From assembly GCA_023053685.1 (NCBI GenBank), contig JALIGW010000005.1:54251742-54315741 (forward strand): a stretch of DNA of 64,000 bases. Reading direction: 5' to 3'. A program made the translations under genes and the position numbers. The notes beneath the pieces are model-generated. The model worked only from the letters and a program-made list of their open reading frames with translations. It did not search any database and was not told where the DNA came from. Every line of letters starts with the position of its first letter. Position 1 is the stretch's first letter. Positions 1-10,798 of this stretch are shown here, piece by piece. Source of the DNA: Diadophis punctatus similis. Taxonomy: Eukaryota > Chordata > Lepidosauria > Squamata > Dipsadidae.

Positions 1-583
1 TTTTATGAGGAAAGGAAGCTAGTTTTCTTGTAGAATTTCTATTGTTGTATCTCTATTGTGTAAAGATTCACCTGTCCTTCAACTGATTTATCTCAAAGGG
101 AAGACTTTGCTGAAGAAATGGAAGTAATAGGAGCATTGAATGGAAGGTATTATGCAATGGTGGACATTTTGTTTTTAAGAGAAATTAATGCTGAGTGTAG
201 ACAAACACTTATCTAGAACTTTTAAAAAGGTAGGTTTTAATGAACTCGGAGCAATTATAATAGCATTTCATGGTGGGAGCAGCTAATGGGGAAAATGCAA
301 TGGAAGGTGGGTGTATTTTTTTAAAAAAGAGATAGCAAAAACTGATTTGTAAACAGTTTCAATTGTGGTTGGGAGAAAAAAGATGGCAGTAGAAATGATC
401 CATGTGCACAAAAAAGTAAGAAAACTGAACCCATAAAAGCCTTATTTTAGGAGATGAATGAATTATAAATCACAAAGGGAAATAGAGCCCAAAATATAGA
501 TTTGGCATCAAGAATGCTAAAGATTAATATGAGGTGAGGTTGATGAAAGACACAAAGTTATTCTTCAGATATGTGCAAAAAAA

Positions 584-602
584 AGAGAGGGAGGGAGGGA
601 GG

Positions 603-682
<80 letters not shown>

Positions 683-686
683 GAGG
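584..686. repeat. (GA)n microsatellite
   Basis: A GGGA-then-GA repeat tract of about 100 bp. The duplicated copy has an equivalent (AG)n tract at 26203-26297. Glu/Arg-only reading frames across it are artefacts. Confidence 0.97.
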
Positions 687-866
687 GCGGGCTAATCATC
701 TCTTAGTTTGGCTCAGTCATATCCAGGTGAAGTGCCAGAATTGGAAGTCAGATATAGTCCCAGGTTTTTTGGGTTTTTTTAAAAGCAAGAAATAACGATC
801 TGAAGAACTTTGGTCTGCTTTGCATTGAAATCTAAAACAGATATTAAAGAGAGCTATTGCAAAGAA

Positions 867-1085
867 GCAAGCCAGTTTGGGGAAGTGGGTAAAGCACCAG
901 ACTAGAAACTAGACGTTGTAGTCAGTTCTAGTCCTGCCTCAGATGTGAAACAGCTGAGTGATCTTGGGCCAGTCACATCCTCTCAACCCGAAGAAGTAGG
1001 CAAGGGCAAATCACTTCTGAAATACAGTCAAGAAAACTGGAGGGACTTGTCCAGCTGGATGACAGGTGTCAGCACTGACTCAAAG
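867..1085 (+). mobile_element. tRNA-derived SINE, Sauria/BovB-tailed type (copy A)
   Basis: The head has a tRNA-like start (gggtaaagcaccagactaga, then a box-B-like cagttctagtcct), followed by the body tcttgggccagtcacatcct. The tail (caagaaaac...gactcaaag) resembles the BovB LINE 3' end, which is known to mobilise Sauria SINEs. It is also present in copy B at 26563-26781, so it inserted before the duplication. The family name is from recognition, not a search. Confidence 0.75.
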
Positions 1086-1095
1086 CCCCCCCCAG

Positions 1096-1575
1096 TACTA
1101 TTCTGCTACCTTATTGTGGTGCTGGTGGTAGTGATGTGTTCCAGGGAAGGAGGAGTGAAGACTGTCAGAAAGGTATACTAACGTTGGGAATGTATGCCAT
1201 ATGAAGGTCTTCCCAGCTGCCCAGCTAAAGCAAACAGGCACCTATAAGGTGCAACAGTGATATAGGAAGATGCTGGAGGCAAACAATCACTTTAGTGATA
1301 ATGGAAGAGACATCATTTCATATCCCTGGGATAAGGCAATGATAAACCGCTCCTGTATTGTCACGAAGAAAGCAACATGCATAGAAAATATAATTAGAAG
1401 GAAAGAGAAGAAAAGGATGACCAGCAGCAAGGTGGATGGACTCAGTTACAGAAGTATGAATGCACCTTTGGGAGGCATGAAATAGATTGAGAGTAGATCA
1501 TCTATTGGTCACTAGGAATTAAAAATGATTGAATGGTACATAATCAATCAATTGTAAAGAACTTGAAAACAATAC
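1096..1575. other. Copy-A-only segment of about 480 bp, no gene seen
   Basis: Copy B jumps directly from the poly-C after the SINE to the sequence that resumes at about 1576 here. The pentamer cagta lies at both edges in copy A, which fits a short-homology deletion in copy B. No coding or repeat family was recognised inside. Confidence 0.5.
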
Positions 1576-1751
1576 AGTATTTATTTCCCAATGCAGTTAC
1601 TTCGGAAGAATCCTAGGTGTTTTACAGTTAATAAAAAAACAACTAAACCCAACAATAATAAATTAATAATAGTGAAGTACAATAATAACAGTAATTGATT
1701 ACAAAGTCCAATAAAACATTCATATATTGACTAATTTATATACATTGACTC

Positions 1752-1953
1752 TGTTACATCTCAGTAAGAATGAGACTGGAGGCGAGGCTAGTGACTTCAG
1801 CTCTTTATTAGGTTACAGTGACAACTCCAGCAAAAGCTGGGATCATGGCAGGGGTTTAAATAGAGCGCTGGACTGGCAGAGAGCCAATCAGATTTTACCT
1901 GCTCAAGTTTCTAGTCGGACTGAAGACTTTTCCCAGTTCCTCAGAACATGACA
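1752..1953 (-). repeat. 3' LTR of Ty3/gypsy element
   Basis: Read on the minus strand, this 202-bp segment starts TGTCATG and ends ATGTAACA, the usual TG...CA limits of an LTR. It contains a TATA-like TATTTAAA and an AATAAA signal in the right order for promoter and polyadenylation. A polypurine tract (minus-strand AAAGGGGAAGGGA, 1954-1966) lies immediately 5' of it, as expected for a 3' LTR. No 5' LTR was found, so the element is incomplete. Confidence 0.75.
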
Positions 1954-1966
1954 TCCCTTCCCCTTT
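1954..1966 (-). other. Polypurine tract (plus-strand DNA primer) of gypsy element
   Basis: A 13-nt all-purine run on the minus strand abuts the TG start of the LTR. Reverse transcription of LTR elements uses such a tract to prime plus-strand DNA, so it fixes the LTR boundary at 1953. Confidence 0.7.
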
Positions 1967-1982
1967 AGTCCTGTTACATACA

Positions 1983-2387
1983 TTAGCATACGTAATCGTC
2001 TAGATATGTAGGACGCTTAACAGGTTTAGTTGACCTGTGCAGTTCAGTTGTAGCGTCGATTGGAGCCGGAGAGGACATGTTTTCTCCCTCTGGCTCCCTC
2101 TGTGGGTTATTCTGGAAGGATGCGATGGCGATGTTGGATTCAGTCAGACGGATTTCTTCGTCGTCGTTGGGTGGCGTCTCTGGATCAAAAGCTAAGTAAC
2201 CCGGCTCCAGAGAAAAAGTTGTAGCTGTGGGAAGAACATGGTTAGGAGGGGGCCTCTCTTCCCAGTCAGCATTTAATGGCCGGCGGTCTCTTAATTGGTC
2301 CAAATGATGCCGCCATTTTCTGCTTCCCCCTATAACTATTAGATATGATTTTGGACCATTCTTTCCAAAACTTCCCCAGGTAGCCAC
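1983..2387 (-). pseudogene. gypsy pol C-terminal tail
   Basis: A 134-aa frame ending just before the polypurine tract. The N-terminal part (WGSFGKNGPKSYLI, KWRHHLDQLR) resembles the C-terminal chromodomain-side region of gypsy integrases. The rest is acidic and proline-rich without a recognised motif. Position and frame end support it as the end of pol. Confidence 0.55.
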
Positions 2388-2706
2388 AGGGCATCCGTAG
2401 CATGATTCCTTGCATAGACTGGATTGCTTACTTTAAAAGTTTTGATTTTCGGCGTGTTTAGTGTTTCTTTGTTGTTAGAATAGCTCAGGTGTAATCGGTC
2501 AAGGGTGGACTGAAGCTTTAGTGAGGAGCTTGGCAGGGCTTTTCCCTGTGAATGTTCTTGGTGTTATGTTTTGTGCTGTTAGTAATCTATCAATGCGGGC
2601 TTGCCAATCCCCTTATTTAACTCTGTCCAGGGCCTCTTTTGTAGCCCGGACAACTATCTCAGCTGATCCATTGCTACTCGCCTGGTAGGGCGAAATTAAG
2701 GTGTGT

Positions 2707-2961
2707 TTAATACCTAAACTGGCTAGGAAACTCTCGAATGGCATTGAGGTTAGCTGAGGCCCATTGTCTGAGACTAATGTGTCTGGTAGCCCGTGTGTTG
2801 CAAAGAGTTTCCTCAGTAGACTTCCTTATCACTGCTTCTGAAGTTGTGGTTTGCATTATTGCTACTTCCAACCATTTGGAGTAAGCATCAACTACTATAA
2901 AAAATGTTTTCCCATGAAACGGACCCGCAAAATCCACATGTATTCTCGACCATGGGGCCAC
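2707..2961 (-). pseudogene. pol: gypsy pol fragment: integrase core
   Basis: Begins with PWSRIHVDFAGPFHGKTFF and continues VVDAYSKWLEVAIM, the classical DDE integrase start (first catalytic Asp in HVDFAGP). The frame breaks after about 50 residues. The zinc-binding HHCC region expected between 2962 and 3094 is not in a continuous frame. Confidence 0.82.
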
Positions 2962-3094
2962 CCCCTCTTTACCCAGCTCATGATTATGCGAATCTCAGTG
3001 TCTCTGGTTGTTTCAGCTGCAATATCTCTTGTCAAACTTAATCCCAGTTTGACAATGTCTATCAAGAGAATAGGAAGCCCCGGAGTGGGGTTGA

Positions 3095-3421
3095 CTACCA
3101 GCTCTGGCAGGGGCAGCGGCTCAATGTATCAGCGTTTCCCATGTTCTTGCCTTGCCTATATGTTAATGAGTATGAATAAGCATTAAGGAATAGGGACCAT
3201 CTCAGCATTCTGGGTGGCATCGCTTCCAGCGTAGGCTTGTTTGCTGCTAGTAGCCCTAATAAGGGCTGATGGTCAGTGACCAGCTCAAAATGTCTGTCAT
3301 ACAGGTATTCATGGAAACGTCTCACCCCTGCAACCAGAGCCAGGGCTTCCCTGTCAATTTGCCATAGTTCCTTTCTGTGCTTGACAGTGTTCTTGAGAAA
3401 TAGGCAATGGGGACTTCTCAA
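3095..3421 (-). pseudogene. pol: gypsy pol fragment: RNase H
   Basis: Contains REALALVAGVRRFHEYLYDR and VTDHQPLLGLL, the hallmark RNase H boxes of Ty3/gypsy elements, and ends near GNADTLSRCP. The frame is offset from both flanking fragments. Confidence 0.82.
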
Positions 3422-3810
3422 CCATTTGGAAGTCTATGACTGAGCACAGCCCTCACCCCAAAAGGTGATACATTGCACACCAACACCACAGGCAAGGTTT
3501 GACTGAATTGCATCAAGAAACTGTCCTGCACCAAGAGATTTTTTACAGCTTGGAATGCCCAAGTTTGTACTGGCCCCCAAACCCATGGTGTGTGATTTGC
3601 TAGCAACTTGTGTAAAGGCTCTGCGACGGTAGCTTTATTTTTCAGGAACATGCTGTAGAAGTTCAGTAGTCCCAAAAATGTTTTCATCTCAGTCTTGTTG
3701 GTGGGCACCGGAGCCTCCCTGATAGCCCTAAGCTTGCTTTTGGTGGGGTGCAGTCCAGATCCATTTATCCGATACTCCCAAAAAACACTTCTGAGACCCC
3801 TATCTGACAT
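3418..3810 (-). pseudogene. pol: gypsy pol fragment: RT thumb/connection and start of RNase H
   Basis: The frame-shifted continuation of the preceding fragment. It contains KTFLGLLNFYSMFL, typical of the gypsy RT-to-RNase H transition (FLGLxNYYRRF in intact relatives), followed by a degraded DASPFG-type box (CNVSPFGVRAVLSH). The acidic catalytic residue of that box is replaced. Confidence 0.8.
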
Positions 3811-4843
3811 TTACTGGCTTTGGCTCTCAACCCTGCTGCTCTTAGTTGCGAGAGCACCTCTCGCAATCTCTCTATCAGCTGAGGCTTTTCTTCAGCTGTT
3901 ATTAGTACATCGTCAAAATATGGAATGACCTCTGGTATCTTGTTCAACACTCGTTCCATAATGCCTTGAAAAAATCCTGGGGCCACACTAACTCCAAATT
4001 GCAACCGGTTGCATTTGAAAGCCCTGCGGTGGGTCACTATTGTTTGAGTTAATGCGGTCTCGCGATCGACCGGAGGTTGTTGGTACGCCTGCGCGAGATC
4101 TATTTTCGCAAAAATGGCACCCGGGCCCAGTGTGTGTAATAGATGCTGTACTACTGGCACCGGGTATGTACTTTGTTGTAATGATTTATTAATGGTGCAT
4201 TTATAGTCAGCGCATATGCAAAGAGACCCATCGCTTTTTAAAACTGGCACTATGGGAGTTTCCCATTTAGCGTGATCCACTGGCTCTAAAATTCCCTGAG
4301 CTATTAATCTATCTAATTCCTTATCTATTAAGGGTTTTAATGCAAAAGGGACTTTCCTGGGTCTTAGCCTAATAGGTTGAACTCTTGGGTCTAGGCTAAA
4401 ATAAATAGGGGTGCCCACGTACTTGCCCAGTGAAGGATCAAATGCATCCTGGAACTCTTGCAACAGGTCATTGCAGCTGTCCACAGTCATCGCGTTGATG
4501 GCCTTTTCATCCCGGATCAGCTTGATTCGTAGTCTTCTGCACCAGTCTCGTCCCAAAAGGCTCGGGATGTGGTCTCTGGCAATGGTCAGGGGAAGGCTTT
4601 CTTCCTGATCCTCGTATTTCACGTGCACACGAGTGGTCCCCATCACTGGAATCCGATTCCCCTGGCAGTCTGCAATCTTTACTCTTTGTGTTGCTAGTTG
4701 GCCCGGAAAAAGGTTTGGCATGGCTCTTTTTGCAGTCTTCCAGGACATTATTGTTATAGATGAGGCCGTATCAATTTGCATCTCACAGGGCGATCCCTCT
4801 ACAGCTACAGTGATATAGGTTGGTGGATTCTCATCTATGGACA
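3765..4843 (-). pseudogene. pol: gypsy pol fragment: aspartic protease and reverse transcriptase
   Basis: The frame opens upstream of residue 1 of the first Met. It reads an aspartic-protease-like core (MQIDTASSIT, with DTA where DTG or DSG is usual), then a linker and a reverse transcriptase with the catalytic YFDD box (IPYFDDVLIT) and the preceding FAKIDLAQAYQQ motif. It ends by frame disruption near 3765-3810, where the downstream part continues in another frame. Length and motifs fit Ty3/gypsy pol. The altered protease core and the frameshift indicate a non-functional remnant. Confidence 0.85.
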
Positions 4844-4990
4844 GTTGGTTAATTTGGAGGCAGCTAACCCCCGATTGTTGATACTGGTTACTGGGTCATC
4901 TGTTATGATTCCTGTCCTCTCGCCCCGGTTCACTTTGATGGTAGCTCCTGCCTGTTCCTCTAGAAAGGAAACGTGGTGCCCTGCAGACTT

Positions 4991-6004
4991 TTGTTATGCT
5001 ATTGAGGAAATGTCACTGGCAACTTCTGCAAGATTCTTATTGCTGCAATTAATACTATTATCCTTTTATATGCCTAAACACTGCTAGTTCCGTATTTTTC
5101 TCACAGACTCAACATCACCAGTTCCTTCTGCATGCTCTTTTGATGAGTGTTATAACCTAATTTAGACATTGTGGAAACTGTGAACAAGTAAAGCATTGCT
5201 TTATAACAGTGTGTGTGACATCAGAGAAAGTAGCCCTAGTGCAGGAGAGAAGAGGAATAATTAAAAACATAGTATTATAGCGCTCTCTGATTATTTTTAT
5301 TCATTAGTTAATGTTTCTCCCAGAATTGTCATATTTATTGCTGGTCTTTGGGAATTGAGGTTTGAATTCGAAGTTAACTTCCATGGTCTTATAGGCATAT
5401 TAATAATGCAGATTAGAAGTGCTTTGTGCTTCTCTAAAGCTAAGGAAAAAAATTAGCTGATGTCATTAGAGATATGAGTAGCAAATGACAAAAATGTAAC
5501 TGAAGGAAAACTTGCTTGATTATCACAGATCTCTAATAAACTGTCAGATAGTGCTAAACCTCAAGTTGTCCAATCTTAATCTACTGTCTATCTGATTCAA
5601 CTTCTGAACTATTAATTCAGGGGCATCTGCCAATGGGGTGAATAAAAGTTAAGATGGATTTGCATTTCATATGATTGAAGCCTGCCTCCTTTGCACATGT
5701 AGGCAATGTTGACACATATATTGAAAGAATCAAGGTTTTGATCACAAGGGCTTTGATTATTTGTCAAAACTCACCTTCTTGACTTTTTTGATCCCCTTCC
5801 AGCAGATGCCCCTGCAAATGAATGCTAAGAAATACATGTTTGACAAATAAATAAATAAATAAATCAAATAAAAGATATTGTTGAAAACCAGAAACACGAT
5901 CTCGTATATGATATAACTTAGTATGTTGTCCTGGTGCACATTAAGCAGTCTCAAAGTTAAGATTTTTGTCTATGAGCCAGCCCCATGCAAAGAATCACAA
6001 AAAG
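4991..6004. other. Shared duplicated intergenic sequence, no gene seen
   Basis: Collinear with 27396-28434 in copy B. AT-rich, with short frames only. A small (AATA)n stretch at about 5848-5863 is missing from copy B. Confidence 0.6.
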
Positions 6005-6112
6005 CAGGGATCTCCAACCTTGGCAACTTTAAGGCTTATGGACGAAGCTGGCTAATGAATTCTGGGAGTTGAAGTCCACATGTCTTAAAGTTGCCAAGGT
6101 TGGTGACCCCTG
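6005..6112. mobile_element. hAT-type MITE hairpin (copy A)
   Basis: Palindromic element with ends caggga(t)ctccaacc and ggttggtgacccctg, the CAGGGGT-type terminus of hAT elements. The 3' flank is acatagag and the 5' flank has drifted to acaaaaag. Copy B (28435-28542) keeps a perfect acatagag on both sides. Confidence 0.85.
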
Positions 6113-6183
6113 ACATAGAGACTAAGAAGCTTCTTGTCTAATTCTTGTGAGTAGGAATGTCTGTCTTTTGGAGCAAATATCTC

Positions 6184-6641
6184 AAAAAATAGGCTGTGGA
6201 CAAGGTAGTTGGTGCTATGTAGCTTGGGTCTGTTATGTTAATGAAAGAAAAGTTAGGGGAAATTTAAAGAAATGGGAATCTATAACTAGGGATCTAACAG
6301 GAGCAAGCATGACTTGAAAGTGAGATCAACAAGAGAATGAAGATATCAAAGCATAGATACAAATACCTGTGTGAAGGAGAATGGAGAAAAAGAAACGGCT
6401 AAGAAACTGTACAAAAGTTCTGTATACAAATTTATGCATGTATATAAACACATACTTTGCTAAGCTAAGGCCAGCATAATTCTTTAACTTGAAAATCATG
6501 GTAAGAATAAACAGTACCGTATTTAGAGAAGTCTGTGTGCATGCACGCCAGTACGAGTGTTTGTTTCTGAAAAGATCCTGTCCTTTTTTCACCCTCTGGC
6601 TTTCTGATCAACAGTGTGTCTTTCCTCTATTTGGTAATTCA
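6184..6641. other. Copy-A version of a tract replaced in copy B
   Basis: About 460 bp of AT-rich sequence with no recognised gene. Copy B carries an unrelated LINE-derived tract (28618-29132) at this place. Homology resumes at the motif tttatgccgaatg. Confidence 0.55.
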
Positions 6642-7271
6642 ACTTTATGCCGAATGTTTTATCTGCTGTCCAAAATGGCCTGTGTGTCGGTCATTTCATT
6701 TGTACAGTTTTCATTCTGTTGAACTGGCAGACGACTTGATACACTTTTGCTGTGTGTAATAAAAAATTGAACTATATCCTGATTTTCTGAGGAAGAATCC
6801 TATCCTTCAAAAGGCAATGCTCATTTCTCTTTCCATTCCATACAGTTCTCTGCTTCAAATGAGACTGAAATAAAAACGAAGAAAATCTCTAGGACTCTGT
6901 GAAACTCTTGTACATGTAAAATCATTTGAAGTTTTCACACACCCATCCATGTACCCTTGTGTGGGCTACCTAAAGTGTAGGATGTCTGATGTCTGAGTTG
7001 AATTTGTGGTTATACTAATATGGAAGAGTGTTCCTTTATAAAAGAAAAATGATGAAACAGACTGGAAATCCTAGAGAAACTCAGAAAAACACAGCCAATT
7101 TCTTTAGCATTTTCAATAACATTTCTAAAACCAGGTTGTTGTGTTTATAAAATGGTATTTGGTGAAATGTATTTATTTTCCACACTTTACATCATATATT
7201 ATCCACATCTACGTAGTTTTGACATCTTCATAATTAGATATATTAAGAAAAAAGAGAAACCAAACAAAAAC

Positions 7272-7653
7272 CAGGTAGTCCTTGACTTACAACCATTCGT
7301 TCAGTGATCATTCATAGTTATAGAAGCCCTGGAAGAAAAGTGACTTACAACTGGTCATCGCACTTACAATCAGTGCAGCAGTCCCAAAGTCATCAAAATT
7401 TGGGCACTTGCATCTGGCATGTATTTACAATGGTTGCAGCAACCAGGGTCATGAGATCACCATTTGTGACCCTCACAGCTGTTCTTTGACAAGCAAAGTC
7501 AATGAGGAAGCCAGATTCACTCAAGAACTGCAGCGATTCACTTAAAAACCATGGCAAAAAGGGTCATAAAATTGGCCCCAACCCACTTAACAATTACTTT
7601 GCTTAGCAGTGGAAATTTTGGTCCCACTACAGTTGTAAATCGAGTACTACTTG
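7272..7653. mobile_element. Terminal-inverted-repeat element, CAGGTAGTCCTTGACTTACA family (copy A)
   Basis: Starts caggtagtccttgacttaca and ends with a diverged reverse complement (ttgtaaatcgagtactactt). The interior repeats cacttaacaa and agattcactcaag motifs seen in other members at 37018-37417, 37687-38066 and 62980-63518. Non-coding. Present in copy B (29790-30178), so older than the duplication. The superfamily is not assigned. Confidence 0.8.
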
Positions 7654-7737
7654 AGTAATTGAGTGAGTAATCAATTCATGGTGTAAGCAGAGGGGTTTCT
7701 GAATAGGTATTACAGCAATGAATGAGCAGAGCAAATA

Positions 7738-8066
<329 letters not shown>

Positions 8067-8070
8067 ATTT

Positions 8071-8076
8071 TTTATT
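8071..8076 (-). terminator. Polyadenylation signal AATAAA, P2RY14 copy A
   Basis: Minus-strand AATAAA about 72 nt past the stop codon. It is conserved in copy B (30254-30259). The copy-A (TA)n insertion begins only a few bases downstream, where cleavage and downstream elements would lie. Use of the signal is inferred. Confidence 0.5.
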
Positions 8077-8147
8077 TTATTGGTCATAAACTGTTTCTTT
8101 AATCCAACAACATGCCCACACCTCCATAATGTTGTTGCTGTTAGAAT

Positions 8148-9158
8148 TTATAAAATAGTAACTGTTTCAGCAATAGCATTTGACTTTCTTGATTTTGAAT
8201 TTTCGAACTCTTCAGATGTTTTAACTTTCAGATGCAGTTTTTGATACAGTTTTTCCTTAAACAGTTGACAAAGGAATACGTAAATAATTGGATCAAGACA
8301 AACATTTGCAGCAGACAGTAGCAATGTAAGTTCTTTTAGGTAAAACAGTATATTTTTAATCTCACAGTTGTAATTAGGTTTGGTTTGTTTTAATGTATAT
8401 GGGGCTCTGACCAGGTAGTATGGAACAAAACATATGATAAACACAAACATGATGGTTAAAATGTTTCGGTTGGTCTTTTTCTTTGCCAGCGTTGAGTTTT
8501 TCTTAAATTTCTGGTGTGAAATATATATTTTCTTGGCAATGGAACTGTAAAATGCTATTAGGAGAAAAAACACAATCCAAAAAATTCCTTGGCATGTGTA
8601 GCTTGAAGCTGTGTGCCACCAGACTCCAAGAGGGCTTTTGAGGTTTATACAGTTATTTGAATTGTTTTCTGTAGGATTTTCGTTTGTTAAAATAATATTG
8701 GGAAAAGAGATAACAATCTGTAGCAGCCATATGACCAGACATACAATTTTGCTACACTGGACATTGTAAGTCGAAGTGCTGAATTGGGGCTTCATTACTT
8801 TAATGCATCTGTCAAAGCCTATGAGTCCAAATAATGTTATGCTAATATACATATTTAGGTAGAAGATGACAGTAGAAAAGCGGCAGACAACAGCGTTGAG
8901 TTGCCAATGTCCAATTTTGGAGTCAGAAAATATTTTAAATGGGAAAGTTAAGCTCATAATAAGATCGGCTGTGACAATGTTCTTGAGATAAACAATAAAA
9001 CTTGTCTTGCTAGGAATGTGAAGAAAGATCCAAGCTGCCGCTGCATTTAACAGTATTCCTCCTATAAAGATGAAACTGTAGATCAATGGAATAATTTGTT
9101 GTGTAATGATTTTATTGCTATCACAGTTACTTTCTGAAGTATTGCTTGAATCAACCAT
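8148..9158 (-). CDS. P2RY14: P2Y purinoceptor 14-like receptor (UDP-sugar GPCR), copy A
   Basis: A complete single-exon class A GPCR of 336 aa (the mammalian protein is about 338). Seven hydrophobic segments lie near residues 22-47, 54-77, 90-112, 135-157, 186-208, 232-253 and 268-296. Visible landmarks are SLTFPFKI in TM2, C92 and C170 for the TM3-EL2 disulfide, C12 and C265 for the second P2Y disulfide, FDRC (115-118) where DRY is usual, CFVPY in TM6 and CLDPIIY in TM7. P2RY14 is known as a Gi-coupled receptor for UDP-glucose and UDP at the plasma membrane. The start codon follows a splice acceptor, with AG at 9180-9179, so a non-coding 5' exon must lie upstream. Compared with copy B it has 15 substitutions, including Y248 for His, W180 for Arg, T183 for Lys and L299 for Pro. 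P2RY14 is the best match, but a lineage-specific paralogue name would be equally fair. Confidence 0.93.
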   Translation of the reverse strand: MVDSSNTSESNCDSNKIITQQIIPLIYSFIFIGGILLNAAAAWIFLHIPSKTSFIVYLKNIVTADLIMSLTFPFKIFSDSKIGHWQLNAVVCRFSTVIFYLNMYISITLFGLIGFDRCIKVMKPQFSTSTYNVQCSKIVCLVIWLLQIVISFPNIILTNENPTENNSNNCINLKSPLGVWWHTASSYTCQGIFWIVFFLLIAFYSSIAKKIYISHQKFKKNSTLAKKKTNRNILTIMFVFIICFVPYYLVRAPYTLKQTKPNYNCEIKNILFYLKELTLLLSAANVCLDPIIYVFLCQLFKEKLYQKLHLKVKTSEEFENSKSRKSNAIAETVTIL

Positions 9159-9177
9159 GTTTAGTTCATTTTCAGTC

Positions 9178-9192
9178 CCTGAAAATAAAATA
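9178..9192 (-). other. Splice acceptor before P2RY14 copy A coding exon
   Basis: The minus strand reads a pyrimidine-rich tttattttcag followed by the exon start ggactgaaaatg, 20 nt before the ATG. The same site is conserved in copy B at 31361-31375. In mammals this gene has non-coding upstream exons joined to a single coding exon, which agrees. Confidence 0.7.
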
Positions 9193-9682
9193 AAAAGATC
9201 AAGTTAAGTTTAGGAAAACAATTTTCATGAATTTTTATCTTTTGAAACATTGCAAGTAAAAAAGCAACCTTCTCAAATAAAGTATTACTATTTTGAAATA
9301 TAATGTTGAACAGGATCAAAGCAATTTCTAGCAAATAGTCATCATAAAAGGAGCGTGTGATTTTTTTTAATGCTTTTATTTACTATATTTATGTAAACAG
9401 CTTCATCTAATGTTGAGATGCACTACCTAAGCAGCCCTTTGGGTACTATCAGAGAATTGTAATTTTTAATCTGATAGAAAAAAATAATTGCTTCTACTGA
9501 AAGTTGAAATCAGCCTCTGATAACAACACCTGCTTGTAGTTTTCTTAATAAGAATAAAGAATATTTTGCAATTACCTTCTTAGAAATGGTTTTTTTTTCA
9601 ACTTGCCAATTTACAGATTACAGATTTAGTTTAAAGCTGCATTTCCTGGTTTTCCAGTCCAGTATTAGCCAGTAATAATTCT
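9193..9682. other. 5' flank or intron of P2RY14 copy A, no gene seen
   Basis: Sequence to about 9585 is shared with copy B (31380-31785). The last 100 bp before the DIRS element is absent from copy B. Presumably intronic to the receptor gene. Confidence 0.5.
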
Positions 9683-9694
9683 GTTCTCCATAGT

Positions 9695-9797
9695 GGGCGG
9701 AGCGAGCCTCCAAGAATGGGATGATCCAATCCATCAGCCAATCAGGACTGAGTCTGACTCTATATAAAAGCTGTCACCCCGAAGGGCACCCCCTCTT
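9695..9797 (+). repeat. DIRS left inverted terminal repeat
   Basis: A 103-bp arm that, by eye, is fully complementary to 15581-15683. It contains a TATA box (tctatataaaagc) near 9760, so it probably carries the element promoter. Confidence 0.9.
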
Positions 9798-10798
9798 TCG
9801 ACTCAGTCCTAAGTCTGGGACTAGTGTTGCCTAACCTAGCAGGTTGTTCAACAAATCGTCTTTTCTCTTCAAATCCTACGAATCAGTAAGTGATTAACCC
9901 CACTAACTGTCATCGTGAGTGGGGGGGGGCAGCTGGTGTCCTGTGACAGCTGTCTAGCTTCTGGACTACTGCCCAGAGGGTTGAAACGCGGCCTGGCCAA
10001 CCTGTTCCTGTGAGGTACCTCGTTATAAGTCACAGAAGCTGCCACGCTTGAGTGACCACCGGCCAGGGCGGCTCTGCCGCTGACCGCAAGGAGGGGAACC
10101 CCTGACAACCATCTGTCAAGATTGTCCATCGTGCTGACCCTCGGTTCCCTCCTATCTGGCTTCAGCGTTTCGGCGCCCTTCATAAAAGCCTTTAAAAAAT
10201 CCTCTCACCGCTCCCTAGCATCTTCCGGCACGGCGGAGTGAACTGACAGGCCGTCCCGTCACGCTTTTGGCGCGAACGGCCATTTTCTTCTGAGAACAAA
10301 GAAGCCGAAGGCCCGCCCTACAGCTGACGGTCGGGAGGCCGTCTGCGCATGCGCACGGCTCATCGCTCTGTTTGGCTCGCTCAGAGAAGTGGAGATCGCA
10401 GCACGCAGGCGCAGAGTACATCGTGTGCCTTGCCTGTCAGTGCCAGCTGAGCCTTACAAGCCGCGCGCCGGACACGCCCCTTCGCCGTCGCCCACAGCTT
10501 CTGCCTTGGCAAAGGGAACTCTCGACCTGCCGACCCTGCCTGACAGCCGCAGGAGCGCCGCGCGTCCGCCAGGTCCTCCGAGCATCGGAATCAGCTGTTT
10601 GTCGGCCCGGCGGCGTCAGCTGCTTGTCGGACCATCGCGCTTAGTGCGCACGCGCTCCGGAGGGCTCCTTCGTCATCGGGGATTCCCTCCCATACGTCAC
10701 CAGGAGCCCAGCTGCTCGTCGGCTGCCGCGCGGAGCAAATAAGCGCGCCTGCAGCTTCTACGTCTCGGGCTCTCCCTGCAATATCTCCAGGGGTGGTC
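9798..10798 (+). other. DIRS GC-rich leader, no convincing gene
   Basis: One kilobase of CpG-rich sequence between the left repeat and the gag start. Several short frames exist on both strands but none has recognisable motifs. It probably serves as the 5' untranslated leader. Confidence 0.6.

Larger units (their letters stand above)
1752..4990 (-). mobile_element. 5'-truncated Ty3/gypsy LTR retrotransposon
   Basis: Minus-strand order from 4990 down is protease, reverse transcriptase, connection, RNase H, integrase, polypurine tract and 3' LTR, which is the Ty3/gypsy order. Gag and the 5' LTR are missing. The pol frame is broken in several places, so the element is dead. Copy B lacks it and instead has about 410 bp of other sequence (26978-27392) at the matching place, so the insertion or a later rearrangement removed host sequence from copy A. 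Confidence 0.88.

Noticed and set aside
571..795. Glu-Arg repeat protein
   Set aside because: Translation of the (GA)n tract followed by non-coding sequence; the copy B equivalent does not keep it.
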